NCBI GenBank assembly: GCA_963555705.1
Contig: OY743186.1
Span: 37,559,241 to 37,623,240 of the forward strand
Direction of reading: 5' to 3'
DNA length: 64,000 nucleotides
Source: Ligustrum vulgare
Lineage: Eukaryota; Streptophyta; Magnoliopsida; Lamiales; Oleaceae
Positions 53,380 to 64,000 of the stretch are shown here, piece by piece. Under the pieces are notes generated by a model. The model made no database searches, was not told the DNA's origin, and was given only the letters and a program-made list of their open reading frames with translations. The stretch's first letter is position 1. Every line of letters starts with the position of its first letter. The translations under genes were made by a program, and so were the position numbers.

Positions 53380-54790
53380 TAATGGAATGTGTCAATTCAG
53401 GTGGTTCGAGCCGGGTCGACCAGCAACACATGAGTCCGATAACTGCCCGCATGAAAAAGCTAGCCAGTTGCTAGTTTACGGGTCAATCCAGATCGGCCCA
53501 CAAATTTTATACTACAACTCATACCCGCCCGTTGGCTCATCCGAGTTGAGCTCACGCGAGTTGCGGTTCGTTCCGATTTGACCTATATGAATAAAAACAC
53601 ATAATTTTCCATATTTATAGCAAAAAATATTTTTTTATTAAATTAATTATTGCTAAATACGAAATAAATAAAATAACAAATTCTTATTTATACAAATAAA
53701 TATTTACATAGAATTCAAATTTATATTTTATGTTATATGAATTACTTTTAACTTTGAAAAGTTAAATACAACAAAAACAAATAACAACACTAAATGCTTT
53801 TCCAATTACTACTATCAAATATTTATAACTTAAGTACATTCCAACTATGTTAATCCTATTTTACTATAATTTATAGTTTAAATACATCTCAACTAAGTTA
53901 TCACTTATCTAACTATAATTTTATTGTTCAAATTTTGATTTTTTTTTTTTTTAATTATTTAATGGTCCAGCGGGTTAACTGTGGTCTGTGAAGGTGTGAT
54001 CCACGAAACCCGTGAGTAGGGATGACAATAATACCCATGAACCCGATACCCGTTGAAGACCCGACATAAATGAGCGGGGATTACCCGATTAAATGAGTTT
54101 GTGGGTAGAATATGGAGATAAACTTTAAAACCCGACATGAGTATGGGTCGAGTGTGAGTTTTACTACAATACACATACCCGACCCGCATACCCATTAATT
54201 TCCTTAAATATTTATAGAATTTAAAACAAAAGCAATTGTTTAAAAAAAATAAAAAATAGAACTCAAATATGTATTGACATTGTTAACGTCTAAACCTTAA
54301 TATGTTTAAACTATTGACTTTGTTAACGTCTAAAAAATTGTTCAAATTCACTTGTTTAGTTTTAACATATAACAAGATTTTTCAAACCAAATTCAAATGA
54401 AACCCAACATTTAACTGATTCAAGTTAATGCGGAGCACCATAACCTATTTACAGCCTAAAAAAATAATTAAAAAAATAAATAATTAGTAATGAGTTTCAA
54501 ATGGGTATAGAAGCAAACCCGTCCCCGACCCTCCCTCGACCCGCAATTCTTAAATGGGTATACGGTTAGGGTATGGATGTTGTAAATCTTTAGTGGGTAG
54601 GGTATGAGTTTGGCAAACCCGACTCACTGTCTCTCTACCCATGAGTCACAACTGCTTGACCCATCAACCGTCCGCTCAATTCATGGGTCGACTCGCAGTT
54701 CTAAATGTATGTGAGTCGATTTTCACTTGTTTGATCGATTCGTCCGTCTTGACGCATTTAGCTAACATGAAACACATGCACTCAAGGATC
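53380..54790. other. Degraded hAT-like segments and AT-rich DNA
   Basis: GC-rich patches (53,390-53,585; 53,985-54,200; 54,500-54,720) with GGGTCGAC, CCCGACCC and TAGGGATGACAAT motifs typical of plant MITE interiors, in AT-rich DNA. Boundaries not resolved. No gene seen. Confidence 0.4.
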
Positions 54791-54793
54791 TAA

Positions 54794-55511
54794 GACCTCA
54801 TTCTCTTTACTATTTTCAGCCCATTTTGAGTTTTCGATTTTTAGAAATATTGAAAACGCTTTCACTTTACCCATTTTCAGAAATGCGTTTTCCAAAACAC
54901 AAAAAAAAAATTATAAAGGAAACTCAAAACGAGTTTATTGTATTTTGGATATTTAGTGTTAAAAAGTCCAATACGCCAAAACGCGAGTTTTGGACTTTTT
55001 TTTTTTAATGTGAGACACTAACTTCACTTGATATTCTTATATTATTTTGCCATTATATATAGATCCATGTTAAGATTTTTTTTTTGTAAATTATTTATTT
55101 ATTTATTTATTTTGTAAATGTGAGATACTTCGTTCACTTTAAGTTCTTATATTATTTTGTTATTATATATAGATCCATGTTAAGATTTTGTTGGTATGGG
55201 TTGGATTTTTGTTTAGCTAAAACAATATTAATGATGAATTTATTGACATAGAGAACTAACTGATTTATTGACATTAAAATTAATGTAATTCAACAAATCA
55301 ACCATTTTTTACATATAAAATATCCCAAAATAAATATATCAGAAAATTACAAAATAAACGCATTTTTCAATTTTCTATTTTTGAAAACAGTTTTCCAAAA
55401 TCACAAAGAGAACATGTTTTCAGCAATCCCAAAACAAACAACCAAAATCCAAAATTCAAAACAAAATCCAAAACTCAAAATTCAAAATCGAAATACAAAA
55501 AGAACGGCCCC
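54794..55511. mobile_element. Element B of the minisatellite-bearing family (inverted relative to A and C), TSD TAA
   Basis: Starts GACCTCATTCTCTTTA and ends AAAAAGAACGGCCCC, flanked by TAA (54,791-54,793; 55,512-55,514). It carries two minisatellite units in reverse orientation. It matches element C in inverted orientation. Confidence 0.65.
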
Positions 55512-55529
55512 TAACTTTTTGTTGGGAAA

Positions 55530-55858
55530 CAAGAATAGAAGGAAGAGAGAGAGAGAGAGAGAGAGAGCCTTGGTACGAATATCGAGGGCCCAAGGGTTCG
55601 ACTAATACATCGTAAAGCGGGTCCGGGTTTTGGGGTTATTAAAAATAGAAAAGAAAAAGGAAACCACTATAAACATGAGCTGATCAAGGGTCTTACTTTC
55701 ATAGAAGGAAGAGAGAGAGAGAGCCTTGGTACGAATATCGGGGGCCCAAGGGTTCGACTAATACATCGTAAAGCGGGTTCGGGTTTTGGGGTTATTAAAA
55801 ATAGAAAAGAAAAGGGAAACCACTACAAACATGAGCCGATCAAGGGTCTTACTTTCAA
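55530..55858. repeat. Tandem duplication (about 160 bp) between elements B and C
   Basis: A segment containing GAGAGAGCCTTGGTACGAAT, GTTCGACTAATACATCG, GGTTTTGGGGTTATTAAAAA and GATCAAGGGTCTTACTTTC occurs twice head to tail (about 55,537-55,701 and 55,702-55,855) with few differences. A GA microsatellite opens each copy. Confidence 0.85.
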
Positions 55859-55864
55859 ACTTTT

Positions 55865-57442
55865 GGGTCGTTCTCTTTGTGTTTCGATTTTGGATTTTGT
55901 GTTTTGGATTTTGTTTTGAATTTTGGATTTTGGTTGTTTGTTTTGGGATTGCTGAAAACATGCTCTCTTTGTGACTTTGGAAAACTGTTTTCAAAAATAG
56001 AAAACTGAAAAATACATTTATTTTGTAATTTTTTGATATATTTATTTTGTAATATTTTATATGTAAAAAATGGTTGATTTGTTGAATTACATTAATTTTA
56101 ATGTTAATAAATCAGTTAGTTCTCTATGTCAATAAATTCATCATTAATATTGTTTCAGCTAAATAAAATTTTAACCACATACTAACAAAATCTTAACATG
56201 AATCTATATATAATGACAAAAGAATTTCAAGTAAATGAAGTGTCTCACATTTACCAATAATAATAATAATAATAATAAAAATTACAAAAAAAAAATAAAA
56301 AATAAAAAATCTTAACATGGATCTATATAATGGCAAAATAACATAAGAACTTCGAGTGAAAGAAGTGTCTCACTTTTACAAAAATAAAAAAAAAAAAAAA
56401 AAAGTTACAAAAAAAAAAATATCTTAACATGGATCTATATATAATGACAAAATAACATAAGAACTTCAAGTGAAGGAAGTCAATCACTTTTACAAAAAAA
56501 AAAAAAAAAAAAAAAAAATTATAAAAAAAAAATCTTAACATTGATTTATATATAATGGCAAAATAATATAAGAATTTCAAGTGAAGGAAGTGTCTCACAT
56601 TAAAAAAATAATAATAAAAAATTACAAAAAAAAAAAAAAAATTCTTAACATGGATCTATATATAATGACAAAATAATATAAGAACTTCAAGTGAAGGAAG
56701 TGTCTCACATTTACAAAAAAAAAAAAAAAAAAAAATTCAAAACCCGCGTTTTGGTCGTTTTGGATTTTTTAATACAAAATATCCAAAACGCAATAAACTC
56801 GTTTTGAGTTTTCTTTGTATTTTTTTGGTATTTTGGAAAATGCGTTTCTAAAAATGAGTGAAGTGAACGGGTTTTCAATATTTTTAAAAATCGAAAACTC
56901 AAAATGGACTGAAAACAATAAGAGTGTGTTTGATAGGCGAAGTTTTCCACGTGATTTTCCAACTTTGCGCTGTTTGATTGCCTAAGTTTTCCATGGAATT
57001 CATTTTTCCATTTGCCTCGAAATCCGGTATTTTCCTTGTTTTGGATGAATTCGTTTTCCCAGGGGGGAGGAGGTTTTATTTTTCATGGAAAATCTTATAC
57101 CATTTTCATTACGTTTGATCTTTTTTGTTGTTGCTAATTGATTTATTTTTTTTTAAAAAATTAACATTATTATTATTAAGTACAAACTTGTTAAAAAATG
57201 AAAAAAAAAAAAGAAATATTATAATAGCTAAATTTTACTCTATTTTCCATAGAAAATAGTGTCAATCAAACAATAAAAGTTGAAAATTTTTTCACTTTTT
57301 CTATCTAGAAAATTAAACCAATCAAACACATAAACTTTCAATTCCCAGAAATTTAATTCCCTAGAATTCAATTCCCTGGAATTCATTTTCTTTCCACCCA
57401 ATTTCCACCCTCGCTATCAAACGCAGCATAAAGAGGATAGAG
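55865..57442. mobile_element. Element C of the minisatellite-bearing family, with nested MITE
   Basis: Starts GGGTCGTTCTCTTTGTGTTT and is colinear with element A, including about five minisatellite units (56,190-56,720). Its 3' end is split by a MITE (56,924-57,427); the residual end after it reads ATAAAGAGGATAGAGC. Confidence 0.6.
56924..57427. mobile_element. Short MITE with GTTTGATAG termini nested in element C
   Basis: Inverted ends TGTGTTTGATAGG and CTATCAAACGCA. Flanks ATAAGAG and ATAAAGAG resemble an 8-bp hAT-type duplication with one base lost. The interior holds TTTTCCATGG and AATTCC repeats. No coding. Confidence 0.55.
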
Positions 57443-58714
57443 CTTAAAACTTGGCCATCCATGGGTAAACGGACAAATCAACCTAGCTATTTCCGACATA
57501 ATGGGTGGGTCATGGGTGGGTCATGGATGGGGCAGTGATCTCAACTTTAATTAGTCTTCACAACTAACAAGTTTGCAAAGTCCCAAAAGGCCCTCTCCTG
57601 CAAAGAAAAATCTGTATGTTATATTACATAGAAATAATAATATTTCAAAAGTGGCATAATCAACTTATTGCTTTAATTAAAAATAAAAAAGGAAGTTTTC
57701 CCGAGTATTTCGCCTTAAATTATGACACCTAAAACACGGATAAAATCAAATAGCGACCTTTGCCATTTAACCACTTAATTTTGAAATTTTTTTAAACACA
57801 CACTCAACTTTTTATGAAGTTACTCGTACACTAATCAATCAGCGTCTAACAATCTCTAGTTCTTAACTAGAAAAGTCCTATGTGAGCCTGTGACTAAAAA
57901 ATTTCAGTCATGACATGTGACGACGTTAATTCTCGTCCAGTTATCAAATTTTAGTCGTGACATCTAATGAAATTTGATGATTAAATGAGAATTAATGTCA
58001 TCGAATGCTACGACGGAATTTTTCTAGCTATGTAGGATGTTCTGTGAAGAATTAGAGATCTGTTAGACGTTGAATAATGGACGTGTAACTTCATGAAAAA
58101 TTGGCTAGGCGTTCAGAAACTTTTCAAAATTAGGTGATCAGCCTCTATTCTTTAACACAATCATTACAATTTATAAACTAATTTATAATTTTTCAAATCA
58201 ATTTTTAATCACACACATTCTCTCTTCATTTTTCAACTACACATTTTACATCGACAACATAAATAAATCAATTTATAATTACTACAATATTGTCGAACAT
58301 ACTATAAGTAATAATTTGGTCAAAATTCAATGATTACTAGTTGATTTTACCTCAAAAACACTATTCGTTAATTGAGAGGAATTAACTTCTTCTCTATTGT
58401 TTTGCTCATTTATAGCTTTTGAGACAGACAACTTTGCTCAATCAATTTTTTAATAAAGAAGAAGACTACATGGTACCCATTTTGAAGCTCCTACAATTAT
58501 TACAAAGAAATTTATGTCAACAAACATTTATGCATTTATACAGTGACTGATTTTGGTGTTGTCTGGTGTGAACATCTTTTCCGTTCTTTAACCAACTACC
58601 TTTACTTACTCCAAAAGTCCAACTCTCCAACCAACTAGTCCAAATTTTAATATTAGCAGAGAAGAAAGAGAGCAGCCTTTTCTTTTCCCTTCTTCTTGAT
58701 TTGAATTTGGGAAA
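57443..58714. other. Upstream region of the RABA3-type gene
   Basis: Mostly AT-rich with a MITE-like segment at about 58,145-58,310. The last 150 bp should contain promoter and 5' leader; no unambiguous TATA box was identified. Confidence 0.4.
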
Positions 58715-59694
58715 ATGAACCAAGAACTGAATGGGGATGAGTTGGAAAATCATCAAGAAAAGATTGACTACGTGTTCAAAGTGGTGGTGATTGGCGACTC
58801 AGCTGTGGGCAAGACTCAGTTACTGTCCCGGTTTGCTAGAAACGAGTTCTGTCTTGACTCCAAATCCACCATTGGTGTCGAATTTCAGACCAGAACTGTC
58901 ACCATTAAATCCAAAGTCATTAAAGCCCAGATCTGGGACACTGCTGGCCAGGAAAGGTAAATACTAAATACTTCCCCTCTTTCTTGAATTATTTTAAATT
59001 AGGATCTCAAAATTAGAATCTGAAAGGTGAACGGTGAGAGTGAGAAACCAGCTGCGTACAGTGTGAGAGTTCAAATCTTACATTTGGTATGGACGTGACT
59101 TCTTGTCTGAAAGCACGTTCCGCAATTTACATTCTCCACAAATTTTCAGGGCAGGGCCGCAGGGGATCTTAAGGTTGGGAGTTCAACTTTTTATTTTCAA
59201 AATTATAATCTGAATAATTCTGGGTGGTATTTTAACTCAGGTACAGGGCAGTAACAAGTGCTTATTACAGAGGTGCTCTAGGGGCTATGTTAGTTTATGA
59301 CACTACCAAGAGACAGAGTTTTGATCATGTAGCTAGATGGGTTGAGGAACTGAGAGGACATGCTGATAATTCAATTGTGATCATGTTAATTGGGAACAAA
59401 GCTGATCTTGTGGATTTGAGGGCTGTCCCAACTGAGGATGCTGTGGAGTTTGCAGAAAACCAAGGCCTTTTTTTCTTTGAGACATCAGCACTCAATGGTG
59501 ACAATGTGGAACCTGCATTCTTTAAACTGCTCGAGGAAATTCACAATGTGGTTTCGAGGAAGGTATTGGAATGCAGCAATGGAAACACGAACGGCAATAA
59601 CGGAGGACTGCTTAAAGGTTTGAAAATCGACCTAAAATCTGGTGCAGATTTTGAAGTCAGTGAAATCAAGAAATTGTCGACATGCTCTTGCTGA
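58715..59694 (+). CDS. RABA3: Rab GTPase, RABA3-type (Rab11 clade), 2 exons
   Basis: Exons 58715-58956 and 59241-59694 (GT-AG, phase 2) give 696 nt, 231 aa. The P-loop GDSAVGKT is at residues 27-34, the switch I effector segment is STIGVEFQT, switch [10 protein letters not shown] at 74-81 is split by the intron, the base-recognition motifs are NKAD and ETSAL, and the C-terminal CSC at 229-231 is for double geranylgeranylation. RABA GTPases direct trafficking from the trans-Golgi/recycling endosome to the plasma membrane. The [13 protein letters not shown] segment and the SEIKK..SCSC-like tail favour RABA3 over RABA4, which is the alternative. All catalytic residues seen are present, so it appears functional. 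Confidence 0.93.
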
Positions 59695-59965
59695 TTATCT
59701 TAAGATAGTTTTTTTTTTTTTTTTTTAAATTGAGAATGTTACAATTTTATGCTGTAGTAGTAGAAGAAGTTGTTTGAAATGAATTTCCATTTTCTGTACC
59801 TTTGAGAGTGGAAAGTGTCGGTGCCTGTTTCCCCTTTGGAATTATTTTATATAATATTATGTTCGTGATCCAAAGAGAATTCTTCTCTGCATTTGAGAAT
59901 TACATCATAAATTTTTGTGTGAACCTACTTTAATAATGGCAGCATGAACCATGGTATAAAATAAA

Positions 59966-61297
59966 GGGTAATTGAAACAAATCATTCTTATCTTTAATCG
60001 ATTTTGTGCAAATCATCTCTGTCTTTAAAATCTTGGCATTTTCACCTTCACTTTCACAATTTTTTGCTAAAAACATCCTTGTCATCTAATTTTGTCAGAA
60101 AATCCGTCAGTTGATTCAAAAATCATCAATTAACCAACTTAATGAAGGGCAAAAGAGTCAATTCCTGTTTGACCCTCATTTTTTCAAAACAAAATTTATT
60201 TAACACTCAATCTCAACCATCTACCTTAGTCAAGCTTACTAGTTTTGACTTTTCAAACTTTTTTAACCACATATTCTTCAAAAAATACTATTCAAAACCA
60301 CATTATTTACCAAAAAATAGGAGCCAAAGAGGGGCTCAATTCAATAATCATTTTATTTAAAATTGACCAAAAATAAAAGAATAAAACCAAAAATAAAAAT
60401 TGACAACTATTCACCTTCTTCTTCCACCTGTTAAATCCCTCATCTATCCCTCGTACTGTTTATTGTTCTTCTTAAGCTTATGCTTCATTGAATTCAAGGC
60501 CCTCACATTACTACTGCTCATCTTCTTCTTTGCCATTTGTCCTATGTCTGATTTATTGATCATCTCAAAACTCTCTTGCAGGCTCACCTACTCATTTATC
60601 TTCATATCATTTTTAATAATATGAGGTTAGATATGGGAAAATGAGATATAATAACAAAAATTGGGTTTGCTTGTGTGGAGTCATTTCTTTTCATGTAGAT
60701 TTGATTACCCAGATTTTGTTTTGAATCATCTCACAAATTCACATTTATGCAATTTCTTATATAATCAAAAAATAAAAATAAAAAATAAGAAAAGTTTGAT
60801 TCAGGCATTTCAGCGAACACTTGACACGCAACAATTTTTGATAGCTTCTCCTTGATTCTACTTTTCCAACCGGCTCTTCAACACAAAATTTTTAGAAACC
60901 AATAGCTCATTCAACCCAAACACCATCTTCAAGAAAAAGTCGACTTCTACTGAGTTGGAGAAGTAAACTTGTTGCACTAAAAAAGTTGTCGAGTGATGGA
61001 TGAGGGATTCAACAGGTGGGGGAAGAAAATGAATAGTTGTCAATTTTATTTTTGCTTTTATTTTTTTCTTTTTGGTCAATTTTAAATAAAATGATAATTG
61101 AATTGACTCTTTTGCCCTTCATTAAATTGGTTAATAGATGATTTTTGAGTCAACTGACGAATTTTCTAATAGAAATAGACGGCAACGATGTTTTAGCAAG
61201 AAATTACGAAGGTGAGGGTGAAAATGCCAAAATTTTGAAGGTAAGGATGATTTGCACAAAATCAGTTAAAAGTAGGGACGTTTTGTGCCAATTACCG
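59966..61297. mobile_element. MULE-like foldback element with 9-bp TSD TAAAATAAA
   Basis: Begins GGGTAATTGAAACAAATCAT and ends with the inverted counterpart (GTTTTGTGCCAATTACCG). TAAAATAAA flanks at 59,957-59,965 and 61,298-61,306. Inverted arms contain TTAATGAAGGGCAAAAGAGT / ACTCTTTTGCCCTTCATTAA and GACAACTATTCA / TGAATAGTTGTC. It starts about 270 bp after the RABA3 stop codon. No transposase. Confidence 0.85.
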
Positions 61298-61306
61298 TAA
61301 AATAAA

Positions 61307-62981
61307 TATGTCTCCATTCATAAGATTAAATCATGTTTGGAAAGTACTCCTCCTTCCCATAAAGATAGATTTATTTTCCTTTTTTGTCTATTCCAAATTA
61401 TAGGGGGCAGATCCAGGGGACCTTATTGCCCAGCCCCCATTTCTGAAAAATCCTTTGTAAGTTCATTTTTTTAAAAAATCATTAATACACGCACAACTCA
61501 TTTTCTTGGACTGGTCTTGCCCCTACCACTTTCTTATTGAGAGTATATTAATAGGAAAAATTGCGTTGTGCACTACAAGAACAATACTAAACTGATTTTT
61601 ACTACTCAACAAAGAAAAACTGAAAAATACGATGGCAGCTTCGTGAAGGGAATTTTGGATTACACCGATCTTCTTCGCACTTCTGCAAACTCGTTGGAAA
61701 AATCACACAAAACCAATTCATCACTACAGGTAAACCAGTCGCTTCCCACGTCTCAACGGCAGCTCGTGCATAGTCTCCGCCCACTGTTTCTTCTCCGACA
61801 TTTCATATTTGAAAACACAGTAAGTCTCAAAATTCAACCAGGAACAAGAATAACACAACCATATACATCATCATCATCATCGCCAAACTTCAACAGCAGT
61901 ACGTGCAGCTGCACAAACACGTCTCCTTGGGAATCTGTTTATGATTTTATGTCTGAATGTTGGAGTATCGCAGAAGAATCGGGGATAGCGGCTATGCCAC
62001 CACACATATCTTCATTACCGGACGGAGGAGCGACGACGACGAGCGAAGGTTTAATGACAACAAAGCAAGCCGACGGTAGTGATTGCGCCATTGCTGTGTG
62101 TTACTGTATTGTATTGAACCAGATTTTTGTGAAGTTAATGTGATTCAGCAATGATGGTGGTTGTGGGCTGTATGAAAATGTAGTAAATAGTGCATGAAAT
62201 GTGTTTGATTTTATGTCTATGACAAAGTATCATAAAATTTTTGTGAAGTATCATGACGTGATACTAAAATTTCACAGTAAGTATAATAAAATTTTGATAA
62301 AATTTCATGTTATGATACCAACAATTTGAAAGTATCACAATCTCATAAAACTGGCTTGCTAATTCTCGTTGATTTACTGAAAATGTTGATAATAAGTGAC
62401 TAATGAATTTTCGCAACAGTTGCTCTAAACCACTAGTCATGGTCTCATAACACGACACAATAGTCGATAGTGTGGTTATATATCTTAACATGAGGTGTTG
62501 GTCAAAACGACATATATTCCGAAAATATTGTTTAATCATTTCTATTGACTTCTCGTAATTGGTGACATGTCTAAAATCAATTATACAAAGTCCAGGTAGG
62601 GTTCATCGTTTCTAAGTTCGAGGACAAAAATTATTATAAAATTATTCTTAAATCATATTATTCTCATTATGCTCAACACTCGTTCTCTTTCTTTTCTTTT
62701 CTTTCTGATTTGGATACGATTTCTCGTTATGCTCCAAAACTCATTTCTTTCTTTCTTTCCTATTCGGATACAATCTCTTTCTTTTCTCTTCATTCTTTCT
62801 CATAAATCAGTAAAATAAGTATCCGAAATGCTGAAATAACGTTAAACATCATAAACTTCTTTACCTCGGAGTTGGTAGGACGAGTGATGGCGATGGAAAT
62901 CTTTATCAATATTAATTAAATAGTGTAAAATGTTTCTTGAAATTTCTTTTGGAAAATTTTCTAGTCTACAGAAATGCAGAC
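61307..62981. other. Intergenic DNA with one uncharacterised ORF
   Basis: Contains a 191-codon plus-strand ORF (61,568-62,143) without a recognisable domain and with Ser/Thr-rich composition. I do not call it a gene. From about 62,560 the sequence should be leader/internal DNA of the minus-strand retrotransposon whose PBS follows. Confidence 0.4.
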
Positions 62982-62995
62982 TGGCTCTGATACCA
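62982..62995 (-). promoter_or_regulatory. Primer binding site of a minus-strand LTR retrotransposon
   Basis: On the minus strand TGGTATCAGAGCCA, a 14-nt match to the initiator tRNA-Met complement, 3 nt inside the LTR end at 62,999. The internal region would lie to the left, but no gag or pol is visible there, so the element is partial. Confidence 0.85.
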
Positions 62996-62998
62996 AGC

Positions 62999-64000
62999 TG
63001 TAGCGCCCCGAGTTCTAAATACCCGGTTCACCACGTCATCGTCTGATCTAACTTTTAAAATAATATTTTAGCGGAAGAAATGACTGAAATTCATTTTTGG
63101 CAACATTAAATAAACTGTAATGGTCGATAAAATTGAAAACATTTATGAAAAAATTCGAAATAATAAATCGAGCCATTAATATTGTAAAGCAATTGACAAT
63201 GTCATAATTTCTTAAATAACTGAAATTCTCAAAATTATCCAATGTTTGGAAATACGGAAATCATTAAAATAAGACTTTCAACCCTTTAACGACTATTGCC
63301 ACAATCATCCATCACTTGTCACCCTTTCCGAAATCTGCAAATGTTATTAAAATAGACATGAGCATTTCATAGAAATACTCAGTAGACTCATCGCCAATTA
63401 ATTAATCTACAATATAATTGAACACATAAATGCAGGCTCTTTAGAAATCATAGGGTATGGGTTGCTCTTCTCGTGCATTAAAACATATGGCTTCTTCTTG
63501 GAAAAACATAGGCTCTTTAAAAATCATAGGGTGTGGGTTGCTCTTCTCGTGCATTAAAGCACATGGCTTCTCTTTGAAAATCACAGGCTCTTTAAAATCA
63601 TAGAGTATGGGTTGCTCTTTCTTCTCGTGCACATAAGGCACATAAATTATGCATAACATCATCATTTATTTTGCAAGATATTCTCTTTTTTTCTTTTCTC
63701 ATGCATAAAAGCACATAAGTTATGACAAGCATAACAACATAAATATTTCATAAGAAATACATTCTCATTTCAACATAAATATTTTCGAAGAAATACATTC
63801 TCGTCTCTTTTCATAAAAATGACTTTCACATAAGTCACATAACATACACATTCACATGCAATCATAATTTAAATCAATTAATAGGGGCAAATCTACCTTA
63901 AACTTGACGAGTGCAAAGTTGAGCGGGAAACGACTTCAATTCTTTAATTCTCCGTACGCTTCGTCTAGCCTATAAGAAGATTAAGTCGAATTAGTCTTTT
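62999..64000 (-). repeat. LTR (5' LTR on minus strand), continues past window end
   Basis: The LTR edge reads TGTAGCGCCCCGAG on the plus strand, so the minus-strand LTR ends ...GGGGCGCTACA. It includes a three-unit tandem repeat of about 75 bp at 63,434-63,650 (CAGGCTCTTTA...GGGTTGCTCTTCTCGTGCA). The other LTR end is outside the window. Confidence 0.7.
63434..63650. repeat. Three-unit tandem repeat (about 75 bp) inside the LTR
   Basis: Units begin AGGCTCTTTA near 63,435, 63,511 and 63,586, each followed by AATCATAG.GT.TGGGTTGCTC and CTCGTGCA. Divergence is a few bases per unit. Confidence 0.8.

Noticed and set aside
61568..62143. 191-codon plus-strand ORF as a gene
   Set aside because: No recognisable domain, Ser/Thr-rich low-complexity stretches, no supporting promoter or splice context; kept only as a note in the intergenic entry.

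Overview
The window is nuclear DNA of a dicot-type flowering plant. The evidence is multi-exon genes with GT-AG introns, plant-type ubiquitin and RABA GTPase sequences, a plastid ndhH-ndhA fragment embedded in nuclear DNA, an endogenous caulimovirid relic, LTR retroelements primed by initiator tRNA-Met, and many MITE-like inverted-repeat elements. I cannot name the species.

Layout. 1-12,787 is a nest of retroelements. A caulimovirid relic (RT-RNase H, a transactivator-like ORF, intergenic promoter, small first ORF; 4,249-9,018) is interrupted by a solo LTR (4,441-5,957, TSD ATATT). On its left it is cut by an LTR element with zinc knuckle and protease but no RT or integrase (1-4,248, repeats almost identical). 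On its right it is bounded by a Copia-type element with only gag between its LTRs (about 9,118-12,782). Then come a TGTGACC-rich array (13,083-14,262), a G-rich GGGTGGGG array (14,263-15,290), AT-rich DNA, and a 2-kb foldback transposon (16,208-18,186) with 9-bp TSDs that ends 168 bp before the next gene.

18,355-38,952 (+) is a 16-exon gene for a Rav1/DMX-like WD40 protein. My exon model is open throughout and gives 2,536 aa. Its introns hold MITEs, a LINE fragment and an unidentified antisense coding relic. A tRNA-Val(AAC) lies at 40,586-40,659. 42,818-47,851 (-) is a five-exon ubiquitin-RPL40 fusion gene (128 aa). Its 4.3-kb third intron contains a 3-bp-TSD transposon with an internal minisatellite, a hAT-like MITE, and a plastid ndhH/ndhA fragment flanked by long inverted repeats.

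48-58 kb is transposon-rich: a Harbinger-transposase relic, a second 9-bp-TSD foldback element (51,911-53,370), and an inverted pair of the minisatellite-bearing elements around a tandem duplication (54,794-about 57,442). 58,715-59,694 (+) is a two-exon RABA3-type Rab GTPase. A third 9-bp-TSD foldback element (59,966-61,297) follows. The window ends in the LTR of a minus-strand LTR retrotransposon (PBS 62,982-62,995).

The host genes are unrelated housekeeping functions: V-ATPase assembly (RAVE), translation and ubiquitin supply, tRNA, and membrane traffic. No operon-like link is implied. Nothing here looks like a defence island. The unusual content is the nested, pol-less retroelements and the plastid fragment within inverted repeats inside a housekeeping intron. 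All splice sites, boundaries and TSDs were read by eye.
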